Shown here one piece after another: positions 52,865 to 61,184 of a stretch of 64,000 nt of DNA (position 1 is the first letter of the stretch; the number at the start of each line of letters is the position of its first letter). The stretch lies in assembly GCA_964384945.1 (NCBI GenBank), contig CAYLMK010000004.1, positions 186,001 to 250,000 of the forward strand. The letters run 5' to 3'. Origin of the DNA: S015-6 sp964384945 (GTDB lineage Bacteria > Desulfobacterota > DSWW01). The notes under the pieces are model-generated. The model was not told the DNA's origin. It worked only from the letters and a program-made list of their open reading frames with translations, and ran no database searches. Position numbers and translations under genes: made by a program.

Positions 52865-53840
52865 CGTTCTCCCTCCTCCCTTGCCCGCGCAGGGCCCCGT
52901 CGCGGCGAATCCTGAGGAACCGTCTCTCCGGGGATCCCTCCGCGCCGCCGTCCCCCGGGGCTGCGTTACCTTTCTTGCCGGTCTTCTTGCAACTTTCTGC
53001 GGCCTGCCGAGCGGGGAGCGATTCTTCCGTTCGTCTCTGGCAACTCGCAGGCCCGACGTATTCGAACTTGTCCGGTGAGGCCCTGGGTTGCAGAGAACTG
53101 TCTCTGGCCCGGACGGCCCCGTTTTCGTTCTGTCGGATGGTGAGACTTTTTAGCTGCATCAGGGCCCACTTGACGTCCAGCCTCTTCAGGTGTTCCTCGC
53201 AGAGCCCTTCCATGAGGCGCAAGACCGCGGAAGGGCACGAGCCGCTCCGACGATTCAGGCAAGAAAGCGCCATCCAAAGGGCGGGAGGACCGAAATGTTC
53301 CACAACAAAGGCCAGAACCGTGCAGGCCGTCAGGGCCTCCCGGTCCAGGAGGCCGGGCAGGTAGTCCGCCAGAGTGGTTCCCAGCGTCTCCGGCGTGCCG
53401 AGGAGCATGAGGACCTGAACGGCCGCCGTCCTTATCCTCGGAAACGGGTCTTCACGAATTACCCCCGCGACGGCGGCAACAAAGGTATTGGAAATCACTG
53501 GTTCCGTCGCCCCTGCCTCCTCCCGGCCCGCCGCGGATACGAAGGAAGCGGCATGAAGCATCCTCAAAAACCGGGATGCGCCCGGCTGAACGCCGCCCTC
53601 CAGGAGCTTTTCCAGCCCCCGCAGGAATCGGAACTTCTCCTCAAAGCCCTTTTGCCGAAACGACCCATCACGAAGGGAGAGAAACCCTCGGAGGAGAGAG
53701 GCGGTTTGCGGCTCCCGCTCCTCGTTTTGGGGTCGGCGGCCGGCATGCCCTTGTCCCAATTCCCTGCCAACGCTGGCGCCCTTCGCCCCTCCGGCCGCAC
53801 CGCACCGATCGAACAAGGGCAGGCCGTCTCGCACACGCAT
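52665..53840 (-). CDS. HEAT-like repeat protein with out-of-frame overlap into ycf35
   Basis: A 391-codon frame. Residues about 45-220 are helical repeats (FLRGLEKLLEGGVQPGASRF, VISNTFVAAVAGVIREDPFP, RTAAVQVLMLLGTPETLGTT, CTVLAFVVEHFGPPALWMAL), suggesting a HEAT/ARM scaffold. After about residue 250 the sequence is polar and low-complexity, and the last 67 codons lie inside ycf35 in another frame. The functional protein probably ends before 52864 with its normal stop lost or frameshifted. The start ATG at 53840 lies 21 bp after the ATPase stop, behind AAGGGAG. Role unknown; a scaffold for the ATPase is plausible. Confidence 0.6.
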   Translation of the reverse strand: MRVRDGLPLFDRCGAAGGAKGASVGRELGQGHAGRRPQNEEREPQTASLLRGFLSLRDGSFRQKGFEEKFRFLRGLEKLLEGGVQPGASRFLRMLHAASFVSAAGREEAGATEPVISNTFVAAVAGVIREDPFPRIRTAAVQVLMLLGTPETLGTTLADYLPGLLDREALTACTVLAFVVEHFGPPALWMALSCLNRRSGSCPSAVLRLMEGLCEEHLKRLDVKWALMQLKSLTIRQNENGAVRARDSSLQPRASPDKFEYVGPASCQRRTEESLPARQAAESCKKTGKKGNAAPGDGGAEGSPERRFLRIRRDGALRGQGRRENDVTHHQGRDLDQRQGSPAGNARRTRARMGREAYDTLRGENRDRGGGRPAEGEIQHRVPSRGGGQHL

Positions 53841-53861
53841 TCGCTTCTCCCTTGGGTCCGG

Positions 53862-55385
53862 TCAGGGGTTGCGGTCGGGATTGCGCCTTCCCAGGCCCCG
53901 CGTTCCGTTGGCGAACAGGGCCCGTTCCGAGGCCCATTGCCGAAGGGCCCGGACTTCCCGCTCTCTCAGCCGGGAGAGCGGCACGAGTCGCTTGATGTGT
54001 CGGAGCAGGGCCAGGGAATGAAAAGGACGGCCTCCATGGATGCATTCCGAATAAAGCGTATCCCGGATCGCCTGCTCGATCTCCGCGCCCGAGAACCCCT
54101 CGGTCGCCTTGGCGCAATCCGGACCGGCCTCGGAAGCGACGCGGTAACGGCGAAAGAGCACCTCGAAGATGTGCAGGCGCTCCCTCTCGTCCGGGAGGTC
54201 GACGAAGAAGATCTCGTCCCACCGGCCCCGCCGCAGGAGCTCGGGCATCATCTCCGCCACGCCGTTGCACGTGCCGACCACGAAGACCCTGTCGGCGCAC
54301 TCCTGCAGGAAATCGAGGAGCGCGCCCTGAATCCGCAGGGCGATGCCCCCGTCGGAGAAGCTGCTCACCGGCGCAAACCCCTTTTCGATCTCGTCGACCA
54401 GCAGAATGCAGGGGGCCATGGCCCGCGCGGTCTCCAGCGCTTCATAGAGCCGGGTTTCACTCCCTCCCACTTCCGCGGTGTATAGCCTGGCCGCGTTCAT
54501 CTTGAGGAGCGGCACCCCCCAGGAGCCGGCCAGGGCCTTTGCCACGAGGGTCTTTCCGCACCCCGGGACACCGAAAAGGAGGATGCCTCGCGGCGGGGAG
54601 AGCCCGTAGGCCAGCAGCCGTCCGGGCTCCAGAAAGGCGGTCTGCCTCGTACGCAGCCAGCCGATGAGGCCTTCCATGCCGCCCACCTGCTCCAGGCCGC
54701 ATCCCGGCAAGGGGCTGACGAACTCGATCGAAGAACCCGCTCTGCTCTTGATTGCCTGTTCCCGGAAGGCCCGTATCAGGGCAGGGTCAAGCCGACCTGC
54801 CCTGAGGAGAGAAAGCGAGAGAACGGACTCGGCCTCCTTTTCCGTGAACCCGCTCAGAGAGCGGGCGATTTCATTCCGCTCCTCCTCCGCATACTCTTCC
54901 ACGTCGGACTCGACCAGCCTTTTTCGTGCTTCCTGATCCGGCAAGGGGAAATCCAGCACCGGCAGGTCTCTCAGCTCGGCGGGCATCTGGAAACGCGGTT
55001 CGAGGATGAGAACGGCCGTCCCGTTGTATCGTGCCCGGTCGTGCAGGGTCCTCAGCCTGGACAGGACGACCGGGTCCGGATCCCGCAGAAACGGGTGGTA
55101 GAGCTGGAGAATCCAGAGAATGTCCTCCGCGCTGCCGGGGCTTCGCACATGAGCCGCCAGGATTTCGTCCAGGACCTGCACGGCATCCATACTCACCCAT
55201 TTCTTTTCGCCCCGGTCGAGCCCTTCCCCGGGATTGTAGACATGGACCCTCATTTCGAGCGACCTCGCCAGCGCCGCAAGTTCCCGGGTTGCCCGGCCCA
55301 CCTCGATCGTCCGGACGCCGAAGACCGTGATGTAGGAGCGAATCAGGTCTTCCATCCCGTATTCAGGCATCCTGTTTCGGTCCAT
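53862..55385 (-). CDS. ycf46: Ycf46-type AAA+ ATPase
   Basis: A 507-residue protein. The N-terminal 220 residues form a degenerate ATPase-like domain (TAVLILEPRFQMPAELRDLP). The AAA+ module has Walker A GVPGCGKT (272-279), Walker B ILLVDEIE with the family hallmark DEIEKGF, sensor 1 in VVGTCNG and the Arg-finger region LLRRGRWDEIFFVDLPDE. This is the Ycf46 family, implicated in cyanobacterial CO2 responses but broadly distributed and of unclear role. The start at 55385 follows GAGGCGGAG. The next upstream gene ends 7 bp before. A shared XRE-type operator lies at the operon promoter. Confidence 0.92.
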   Translation of the reverse strand: MDRNRMPEYGMEDLIRSYITVFGVRTIEVGRATRELAALARSLEMRVHVYNPGEGLDRGEKKWVSMDAVQVLDEILAAHVRSPGSAEDILWILQLYHPFLRDPDPVVLSRLRTLHDRARYNGTAVLILEPRFQMPAELRDLPVLDFPLPDQEARKRLVESDVEEYAEEERNEIARSLSGFTEKEAESVLSLSLLRAGRLDPALIRAFREQAIKSRAGSSIEFVSPLPGCGLEQVGGMEGLIGWLRTRQTAFLEPGRLLAYGLSPPRGILLFGVPGCGKTLVAKALAGSWGVPLLKMNAARLYTAEVGGSETRLYEALETARAMAPCILLVDEIEKGFAPVSSFSDGGIALRIQGALLDFLQECADRVFVVGTCNGVAEMMPELLRRGRWDEIFFVDLPDERERLHIFEVLFRRYRVASEAGPDCAKATEGFSGAEIEQAIRDTLYSECIHGGRPFHSLALLRHIKRLVPLSRLREREVRALRQWASERALFANGTRGLGRRNPDRNP

Positions 55386-55392
55386 CTCCGCC

Positions 55393-55617
55393 TCAGCCGC
55401 ACCATCTCGGCGGATCGAATTCCGGAATGCCCAGCGCCCTGGCCAGCATCTGAATTCCCGCCGTGTTCCACGAGAAGATCACCGTCCCGTCCGGCGAGAG
55501 GAGGGCCTCGAACTCCCCGGCGGGCGCCTCCCCGCATCTCGGATCGCCGCCCGCGTCGTGCGGATCCCCGTTCTTCGAGCCCGCCCTGTCCGGCTCGCGC
55601 AAGCAATGCCCTGCCAT
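55393..55617 (-). CDS. small hypothetical protein, first gene of the ycf46 operon
   Basis: A 74-residue protein. The N-terminal half is polar (REPDRAGSKNGDPHDAGGDP). The C-terminal half is better structured (FEALLSPDGTVIFSWNTAGIQ then MLARALGIPEFDP). I do not recognise the family. GAGGGAACGAGT precedes the ATG at 55617. It lies directly after the regulated promoter and 7 bp before the ATPase gene. An extension in frame to a TTG at 55695 is possible but would start inside the operator. Confidence 0.55.
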   Translation of the reverse strand: MAGHCLREPDRAGSKNGDPHDAGGDPRCGEAPAGEFEALLSPDGTVIFSWNTAGIQMLARALGIPEFDPPRWCG

Positions 55618-55678
55618 ACTCGTTCCCTCTTCGATGGGCGCTGTCTTCTCCGGGACGTCTTGTCGGGGGACGGCGAAG

Positions 55679-55739
55679 TGTTGAATTGCTGTCAACGCTC
55701 GGAGATGTTGACTTTAATTCAACACGAGGGGGATGTCAA
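55679..55739 (-). promoter_or_regulatory. promoter with two copies of the XRE operator
   Basis: Minus-strand TTGACA (55739-55734), a 17-bp spacer and TAAAGT (55716-55711). The inverted repeat TGTTGAC-N5-TTCAACA (55706-55724, one mismatch) overlaps the -10. A second copy, TGTTGAA-N5-GTCAACG (55679-55697), lies just downstream. The spacing is identical to the site at the XRE gene. Confidence 0.75.
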
Positions 55740-55974
55740 GCTCGAAATTCCGAAAAAGAGAAATGAACCATGACGAGAATCTCCGGCGAACAGAGCCGGG
55801 GCCGGGCCGGAAGCGGACTTCCTTGACGAGCGCGATCCGCGCATGCACGAAGAGGTTCGCATCGTGCCGTGGCGCGATTTCCTCCGAATGTTGTGGAGCG
55901 AGAAGGCGATACGGCGACGGGGAAGGATGCCCGGCTCCCTTTCCTGCCCCGTCCGGACCCGGGACCTTCCCTCT

Positions 55975-56757
55975 TCAGGCTCGCACGGCGGTGACGATCA
56001 CGCGGCGGGACATGAGGCCGTAGTCGCCGGGGCTCGTGTGGGAGGAGAATCCGGTCCTGAAGCGGATCGCTCCGAATCCGGCCTGCGTGAGCAGGCCCGC
56101 CAGCTCGTCCTCCTGAAAGAGGCGCTCGCAGTAGGTGCCTTCCCGCAGGAGGCCCCTTGAGCGGGACACGACCCTCTCGCGCACCCGGATCAGGTTGTCG
56201 GCGAGCTCCCGCTCCCGCCTGACCGTGATGTCTTCGGTCGCCCGATGCTCGGAACGGGGGCGGAAGTGCGCGACCACGTAGCCCGGATCCAGGAGGTCGA
56301 GAAGAAGCGTCCCCCCGGGCCGGCAAAGCCGGAAGGCCTCGCAGAGGATCTGCAGGTTGTCGCGGTCGTCCGGGAAATAGCCGAACGAGTTGGCCATGAC
56401 CAGCACGAAGTCGAAACGCCCGTCCGCGAGCCCGGTCCGGCGGGCGTCCGCGCGGACGAAGCACACCGGCAGGCCCTCCTGCACGGCCCGGGCCCTGCCC
56501 AGCCGGAGGAGGTAGGACGAGTAATCCAGAACCGTTGCCGAGCCGTATCCCCTGCGGGCGAGCTCGAGGCTGTGCCGGCCCTGGCCTCCGCACAGGTCCA
56601 GGATGCAGTCTTGCCTGCGGATCCCGAGAAGGGCCTCGAGGAAGTCGACCTCGCGCAGCGTCAGCTCTTCGTCGCACACGCTGCGGGCATCGGTGATCAG
56701 GTACACCTCGTCGAAGAGGCGCTGCCACCAGAGGGGATCGACGGGAATGCTTCCCAT
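55975..56757 (-). CDS. class I SAM-dependent methyltransferase
   Basis: A 260-residue methyltransferase. Motif I is ILDLCGGQGRHSLELARRG, then VLDYSSYLLRLGRA (motif II), FDFVLVMANSFGYF (motif IV region) and CRPGGTLLLDLLDPG. It resembles the UbiE/small-molecule methyltransferase type; the substrate is unknown. It follows the ATP-grasp-like gene by 18 bp and is probably co-transcribed. The ATG is preceded by CTGCAAGGGA. The stretch 55740-55974 holds nothing I can name. Confidence 0.85.
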   Translation of the reverse strand: MGSIPVDPLWWQRLFDEVYLITDARSVCDEELTLREVDFLEALLGIRRQDCILDLCGGQGRHSLELARRGYGSATVLDYSSYLLRLGRARAVQEGLPVCFVRADARRTGLADGRFDFVLVMANSFGYFPDDRDNLQILCEAFRLCRPGGTLLLDLLDPGYVVAHFRPRSEHRATEDITVRRERELADNLIRVRERVVSRSRGLLREGTYCERLFQEDELAGLLTQAGFGAIRFRTGFSSHTSPGDYGLMSRRVIVTAVRA

Positions 56758-56775
56758 GATTTCCCTTGCAGCGTT

Positions 56776-58164
56776 CTAGTCCGATTGCGCGCCGAAGCCG
56801 TAGAGCCCGTCCGAGGCGATCAGGGCGGGGCGCCCCTCCCAGGGCTGGAGGCGGAAGAGATCCCGGGCCTCCTCGCTCTCCTCGAGCATGTCCACGATCT
56901 CGCCCCGCCGCCAGCCCTGTTCGAGGAGCTTGCAGTCTTCCCAGAGGTTGCGGCTGTATGCCTGGAGCGCCTCGAGCTGCCCCTGCGTGATCAGGCGCGG
57001 CCTGAGGGCGGTCATGATCGGGCCGAGCAGGTAAATGAGGCCCTGCTCCGCGGCCATGCGGTTCGTCCAAGCCCGCAGCTCCGCCACGGCATCCGTCCCG
57101 AGATTGCAGACCGCGTCGTTGATCCGCCGGGTGGCCTCGCCCACCGGCAGCGGGCTTCGGAGTATCGCCAGTGCCTGCACGCCGCCGCCGGAGCCCACGT
57201 TGGTGGGAACCCCGCCGAAGCGACCCACGAACCCGATCAGCCCCTGGTCCGTGATAAAGCAACGGAAGTCGGTCTGCCACGGGCGGATCACCACCCGACC
57301 CAAGTCACCGTCGAGCCAGGGCTGTTCCTCTTTCCATAGGCCCATGGGGATGAACTCCTGCACGATGTAGTCCCCCTCCCGCAAGGCCCTCTCGACATCC
57401 ATGTTCCAGTCGTCGCGAAGGGGCCCCACGAAGACACCGTGCCCGGAATATCCGTGGGCGGGCTTCAAGACCACCTTTTCCCGGTTCCGCCATGTCCACT
57501 CCACGAGGTCCTGAATCCGGGAGCCGTCGGGTCCGGTCGTCTCCCGGGCGAAGAACCTGCGGGTCCAGGGGGTCCTTTCCACGGTCGTCCTGGAAAGGCG
57601 GTCCCGGTAGGGCCCCGTCACCACCTCGAAGATGCCCTTTGGGTTGAGCGCCTCCATCCCCCTCGGGTTGACCAGAATCCCTTGCCGGACCGCCTCGAGG
57701 AGCCCGGAGCAGTCTTTCTCCTTATGCAGCTTGAGCAGGGTGTCGGTATTGAAATCCATGAAGATGAGCGTGGCCTCCTCGCCTCTGTGGCAGACCTTGC
57801 CGCGGAAAAGCTCGACCTCGTGGGGAGCGCAGAGCGCGGCCCGGACGCCGTCTGTGGCGTTGAGGGCCTTTGCCAGGTTCCGGTTCTCAACGACCGCGTC
57901 GAGCGTTTCCTCCTCGGCCACGACCAGGACGAAGGCCTTGTTGCCGGCTCCGTGGCGCAAGCGCTGGGCCCTGAGCAGCATCCGGAGAAACCCCGGGAAT
58001 GGATTCAGGAGGGGATGGTCAAAATCCAGATCGATGTCGATGCCGGAGAGGGATTTCACGCGCTCCCAGCACGCCCTGCCGATCTCCTGGGTCATCCGCT
58101 GGTAGTCCCAGCCGCCGGGGCTGCCGAGGTTCCATTCGGAGTGGTATCCGGCAAAGGCCTCCAT
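56776..58164 (-). CDS. ATP-grasp-like protein
   Basis: A 462-residue protein. The region about 255-345 has ATP-grasp features: KVVLKPAHGYSGHGVFVG (nucleotide-binding Lys and Gly-rich loop), YIVQEFIPMG, DFRCFITDQGLIGFVGRFGG and a later LGTDAV. Such enzymes ligate a carboxylate to an amine or thiol using ATP. No named family was recognised. The start at 58164 follows AGGAGGTGAGA. With the methyltransferase downstream it suggests a two-step modification of a small molecule or peptide (inference). Confidence 0.75.
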   Translation of the reverse strand: MEAFAGYHSEWNLGSPGGWDYQRMTQEIGRACWERVKSLSGIDIDLDFDHPLLNPFPGFLRMLLRAQRLRHGAGNKAFVLVVAEEETLDAVVENRNLAKALNATDGVRAALCAPHEVELFRGKVCHRGEEATLIFMDFNTDTLLKLHKEKDCSGLLEAVRQGILVNPRGMEALNPKGIFEVVTGPYRDRLSRTTVERTPWTRRFFARETTGPDGSRIQDLVEWTWRNREKVVLKPAHGYSGHGVFVGPLRDDWNMDVERALREGDYIVQEFIPMGLWKEEQPWLDGDLGRVVIRPWQTDFRCFITDQGLIGFVGRFGGVPTNVGSGGGVQALAILRSPLPVGEATRRINDAVCNLGTDAVAELRAWTNRMAAEQGLIYLLGPIMTALRPRLITQGQLEALQAYSRNLWEDCKLLEQGWRRGEIVDMLEESEEARDLFRLQPWEGRPALIASDGLYGFGAQSD

Positions 58165-58229
58165 TCTCACCTCCTGACCCATGGACCGGAACCCCGAACC
58201 GCCGCGCGGCGGGGATTCCCGGGCTCCGG

Positions 58230-59885
58230 TCATCCTTCCCGCCGGAAGGATGCATCCAGGGCCTGATCCAGGCACGCGAAGGGGACCTGGCCCGAACCGA
58301 GAACGATCGCGTGAAGATCCTTCAGATACAGGGGAGGAACGTGCCGTCGCCGAAGATCGAGGAACGCATGCTTGCCGAGCGTGTAGCACACTTGATAGCC
58401 CGGGGTCAAAGGGATCCGCCTGGCCTGTTTTCTCGCATCCTGGGCCGCATACCCGAGCGACGCGAGCCGTCCGGCCGCTTCTTCGAGGGAGATCGATCCG
58501 GTGTGAAGATCGAGATCCAGGCTGCCTCGCACCGCCCTCCACAGGTCACGCTTGAGCCGGATGAGCCGCTGTCCCGGGTCCGGGTCGTACCCGAGATCGT
58601 CGACGAGCTGCTCGGCGTAGCAGGCCCAACCCTCGTAGAACAGGGCCGACTCGATCCTTCGACGGATCGGATCGGTTTGCAGGAGCCTGTGGAAATCGAG
58701 CACGTGGTGGCCGGGATAGGTCTCGTGGGCGGCCAGGTACCGGTATTCCCGATGCACGGATTCCAGGCGTCTTCGGCCCTGCTCCGAGGGCGCATCCTCA
58801 CCGGAGATTTGAACGAAGAAGCGGCCCTCGGCCGCCCCTTCTCCCAGGAACGGAGGCGCGCTGTAGGATGCGGTCGCGCGAATCGGCTGAAGGTAGGCCG
58901 GGGTCGGCTCGACCCGAACGGAGCCCCCGGGCGGGATCGGAAGCGAACCCTGCCGGCCGAAGAAGGCCGCGAGCCGCTCGACCTCTCCCCGGTAAAGGGA
59001 TACCGTGTCTCGATAGGCCATCTCGGGCAAGCCGATCCCTTCGTAGATCTCCCGCCAGGTCTTGTTCGGGTCGATCTCGGCGGCGAGCCGGGCCAGCTCG
59101 CGCTCCTTGTCCGAGGCCTCCTGCCTGAAGACTTCCCGGGCCCGGCCGATACCGCCCTTCCAGCCGTACCCCGCGCCGAGGATCTCCTGAAAGAGGTCTT
59201 CACCGGGAGCGAACTCCTCGGCTTCGCCGAGCCCCTGAAGAAAGGCCTGAAACCGCTCCAGGGCCTCGAAGGCGGCCCGTTCCTTCCGCTCCATTTCCGC
59301 GACGTACACCCCGGGAGGCTCCGCCCTTTCCGCGACGGCCCGGGCGAGAAAGTCCCGGCAGCTGCCCACCATGTCCAGGGCAGCTGCCCTGGCGGGCCGG
59401 GGAACATCCCTCACCTGCCGCATCCCCCAGGACAGCAGGCCGGGGATCGCATCGAGCCTGGCTCGCCGGAGGTCTCTTTGCGCTTCCTCGTTCTCGCCGG
59501 TCGGACGGCTCAGCGCCTGATCGAGACCGATGAAGGCGACCTTGAGGTAGACTCCGGGGTCCCGCCTCCAGAGCCTGAGGGCCTCCCAGTGGACGAGGAA
59601 GCTGTCCATGCTCTGCCCGAGCAGACCCAGCAGACCCGCATCCTCCTGCCCGGCAAGGGCCCTGAGCTCGGCTCGCCAGGCCTTCACCTTTGCGCAGGCG
59701 CCTTCCAGGAACTCCCGGTCCAGCCGGTCCGTCCCGGCCTGGTAGAAGCGCGCCGACTCGACACGGGGCATGAAATGGAATTCGTCACTCAGGCAGCACA
59801 CCGGCAGGTGGCGGGCCAGAAAAGAGAAATATTCCTCGGAAAGGGCGAGCAAGGCGGCGGAAGGCTGGGGCAAGGGCCGGATCAT
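58230..59885 (-). CDS. DUF885-family metallopeptidase-like protein
   Basis: A 551-residue protein of the DUF885 family. The zinc motif is H-E-T-Y-P-G-H-H in YLAAHETYPGHHVLDFHRLL, with FYEGWACYAEQLVDDLGYD following. TPGYQVCYTLGKHAFLDLRR near the C-terminus is also typical. Members are probable metallopeptidases. No signal peptide is evident. The start used is ATG 59885; an in-frame GTG at 59939 would add 18 residues, and neither has a strong ribosome binding site. It lies 65 bp upstream of the ATP-grasp gene in the same direction. Confidence 0.85.
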   Translation of the reverse strand: MIRPLPQPSAALLALSEEYFSFLARHLPVCCLSDEFHFMPRVESARFYQAGTDRLDREFLEGACAKVKAWRAELRALAGQEDAGLLGLLGQSMDSFLVHWEALRLWRRDPGVYLKVAFIGLDQALSRPTGENEEAQRDLRRARLDAIPGLLSWGMRQVRDVPRPARAAALDMVGSCRDFLARAVAERAEPPGVYVAEMERKERAAFEALERFQAFLQGLGEAEEFAPGEDLFQEILGAGYGWKGGIGRAREVFRQEASDKERELARLAAEIDPNKTWREIYEGIGLPEMAYRDTVSLYRGEVERLAAFFGRQGSLPIPPGGSVRVEPTPAYLQPIRATASYSAPPFLGEGAAEGRFFVQISGEDAPSEQGRRRLESVHREYRYLAAHETYPGHHVLDFHRLLQTDPIRRRIESALFYEGWACYAEQLVDDLGYDPDPGQRLIRLKRDLWRAVRGSLDLDLHTGSISLEEAAGRLASLGYAAQDARKQARRIPLTPGYQVCYTLGKHAFLDLRRRHVPPLYLKDLHAIVLGSGQVPFACLDQALDASFRREG

Positions 59886-60058
59886 AGCGAAGAACCTAAG
59901 CCAGCGGCGAGTGGAAGCAAGGACGAATCCTTCGGGCACGCTCGGCTGGACGAGCTCGTTGGAACATCTTACACTGTTCGAGCCGAGGCAGGAGGTTATC
60001 CGACAGGCGAAGACCTATTCGCCCGGGCGTTGTGACCACGAGAAGAGGAGTCTCTCCG

Positions 60059-60451
60059 ATGACAAACGGAAACGATACGCACTCGAAGTCCATGGGATAC
60101 CTTCTGTGGCTCTTCGGCTTCACCGGCGCTCACCGCTTCTACTACGGCAAGCCGATCACCGGCACGATCTGGTTCTTCACCCTGGGGCTCCTGTTCATCG
60201 GCTGGATCATCGACCTGTTTCTCATCCCTTCCATGGACCGCAAGGCCGACCTCAGGTTCCGGGCGGGCCGGGTGAACTACACCGTGGCATGGATCCTGCT
60301 CACCTTCCTGGGATTCTTCGGGATCCACAGGTTCTACATGGGCAAGTGGATCACGGGAATCATCTACCTTCTCACCGGCGGTTTGTTCACCCTCGGATAT
60401 CTCTATGACTACTGGACCCTGAACAGGCAGATTTCGGAAATCAACGGGTGA
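60059..60451 (+). CDS. double TM2-domain membrane protein
   Basis: A 130-residue membrane protein with two TM2 domains. The first is YLLWLFGFTGAHRFYYGKPI and the second VAWILLTFLGFFGIHRFYMG. Each has two membrane helices separated by the GxHRFYxGK motif. TM2 proteins have no settled function in bacteria. The ATG at 60059 follows GAAGAGGAG. It converges on the lipoprotein gene with an 11-bp overlap. Confidence 0.88.
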   Translation: MTNGNDTHSKSMGYLLWLFGFTGAHRFYYGKPITGTIWFFTLGLLFIGWIIDLFLIPSMDRKADLRFRAGRVNYTVAWILLTFLGFFGIHRFYMGKWITGIIYLLTGGLFTLGYLYDYWTLNRQISEING

Positions 60452-61085
60452 GGGACCGGTCCGCCCCGAGCCTTCGCAGAAGGATGCTCTCCACCTCGAC
60501 CTTCATGCTGTCCTCGAGGATGAAGCCCACGTTGCCCGGGGCGAAGGCCTCGAATTCGGTGTCGTAAACCGGGCTGTCGTTGATGAGGAGAAACAACCGG
60601 GAGCCCGTCTTCTTCACGGAGAGTTTGTTCGTCGCGTTTCCCGGATGCACGTAGCCCGACGTCTCGAAGACGTCCATCCCGCGCCAATCCTCGTATTCGA
60701 CCCTTCCGTAGAGATGGCCGCCTTCCCCCGTGATGAGGAACTTGTAGGTGTCCCGGATATTCCTGAATCCCCAGACGATCCCGTAGCCGTAATCGTCGTA
60801 TCCTTCCGTTTTCGTCAGGACCGCCTCGATCAGGAAATCCTCCCGCTGGTCGAGGACGCATGCCAAGGACCTCGCGGAGGCCCCCCACCTGGCCTTCTTC
60901 ACGATCACGTAGTCGCCGTGCTCGATGTCGGAGCGGGTGCGCTCCGTTTCTTCGATGAGCCAGCCTTGCCGGTTGTCTTCGAAGTCGTCGAAGAAGAGGA
61001 TATCCGGGTCCCCGCCCCCCGAGGGGCGAAGGAAGGAGCAGGATACGAGGAACAAGAGAGCACCGATGCCGAAAAACCTTCGCAT
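60441..61085 (-). CDS. lipoprotein with concanavalin/LamG-like domain
   Basis: A 214-residue protein with lipobox LVSCS (C16). The mature part looks like a jelly-roll (FFDDFEDNRQGWLIEE, DYGYGIVWGFRNIRDTYKFL, NKLSVKKTGSRLFLLINDSP, GNVGFILEDSMKVEVESI). It is similar in plan to the C-terminal domain of the PEP-utilising protein at 26476. Function unknown; ligand or carbohydrate binding is plausible. Monocistronic, convergent with the TM2 gene. Confidence 0.75.
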   Translation of the reverse strand: MRRFFGIGALLFLVSCSFLRPSGGGDPDILFFDDFEDNRQGWLIEETERTRSDIEHGDYVIVKKARWGASARSLACVLDQREDFLIEAVLTKTEGYDDYGYGIVWGFRNIRDTYKFLITGEGGHLYGRVEYEDWRGMDVFETSGYVHPGNATNKLSVKKTGSRLFLLINDSPVYDTEFEAFAPGNVGFILEDSMKVEVESILLRRLGADRSLTR

Positions 61086-61184
61086 GGGGAGATCCCCCGG
61101 GGAAGAGCGGACCGAGGCCGCACAGGAACAGTATGAAGAAGGCCTCCTGACCGTGTCAAGGAAAGCGGGGACCTGCGACCCCCG

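Noticed and set aside
53190..54485. Plus-strand frame of 431 codons opposite the ATPase operon
   Set aside because: Antisense of the Ycf46 and HEAT-like genes, with no motif of its own.
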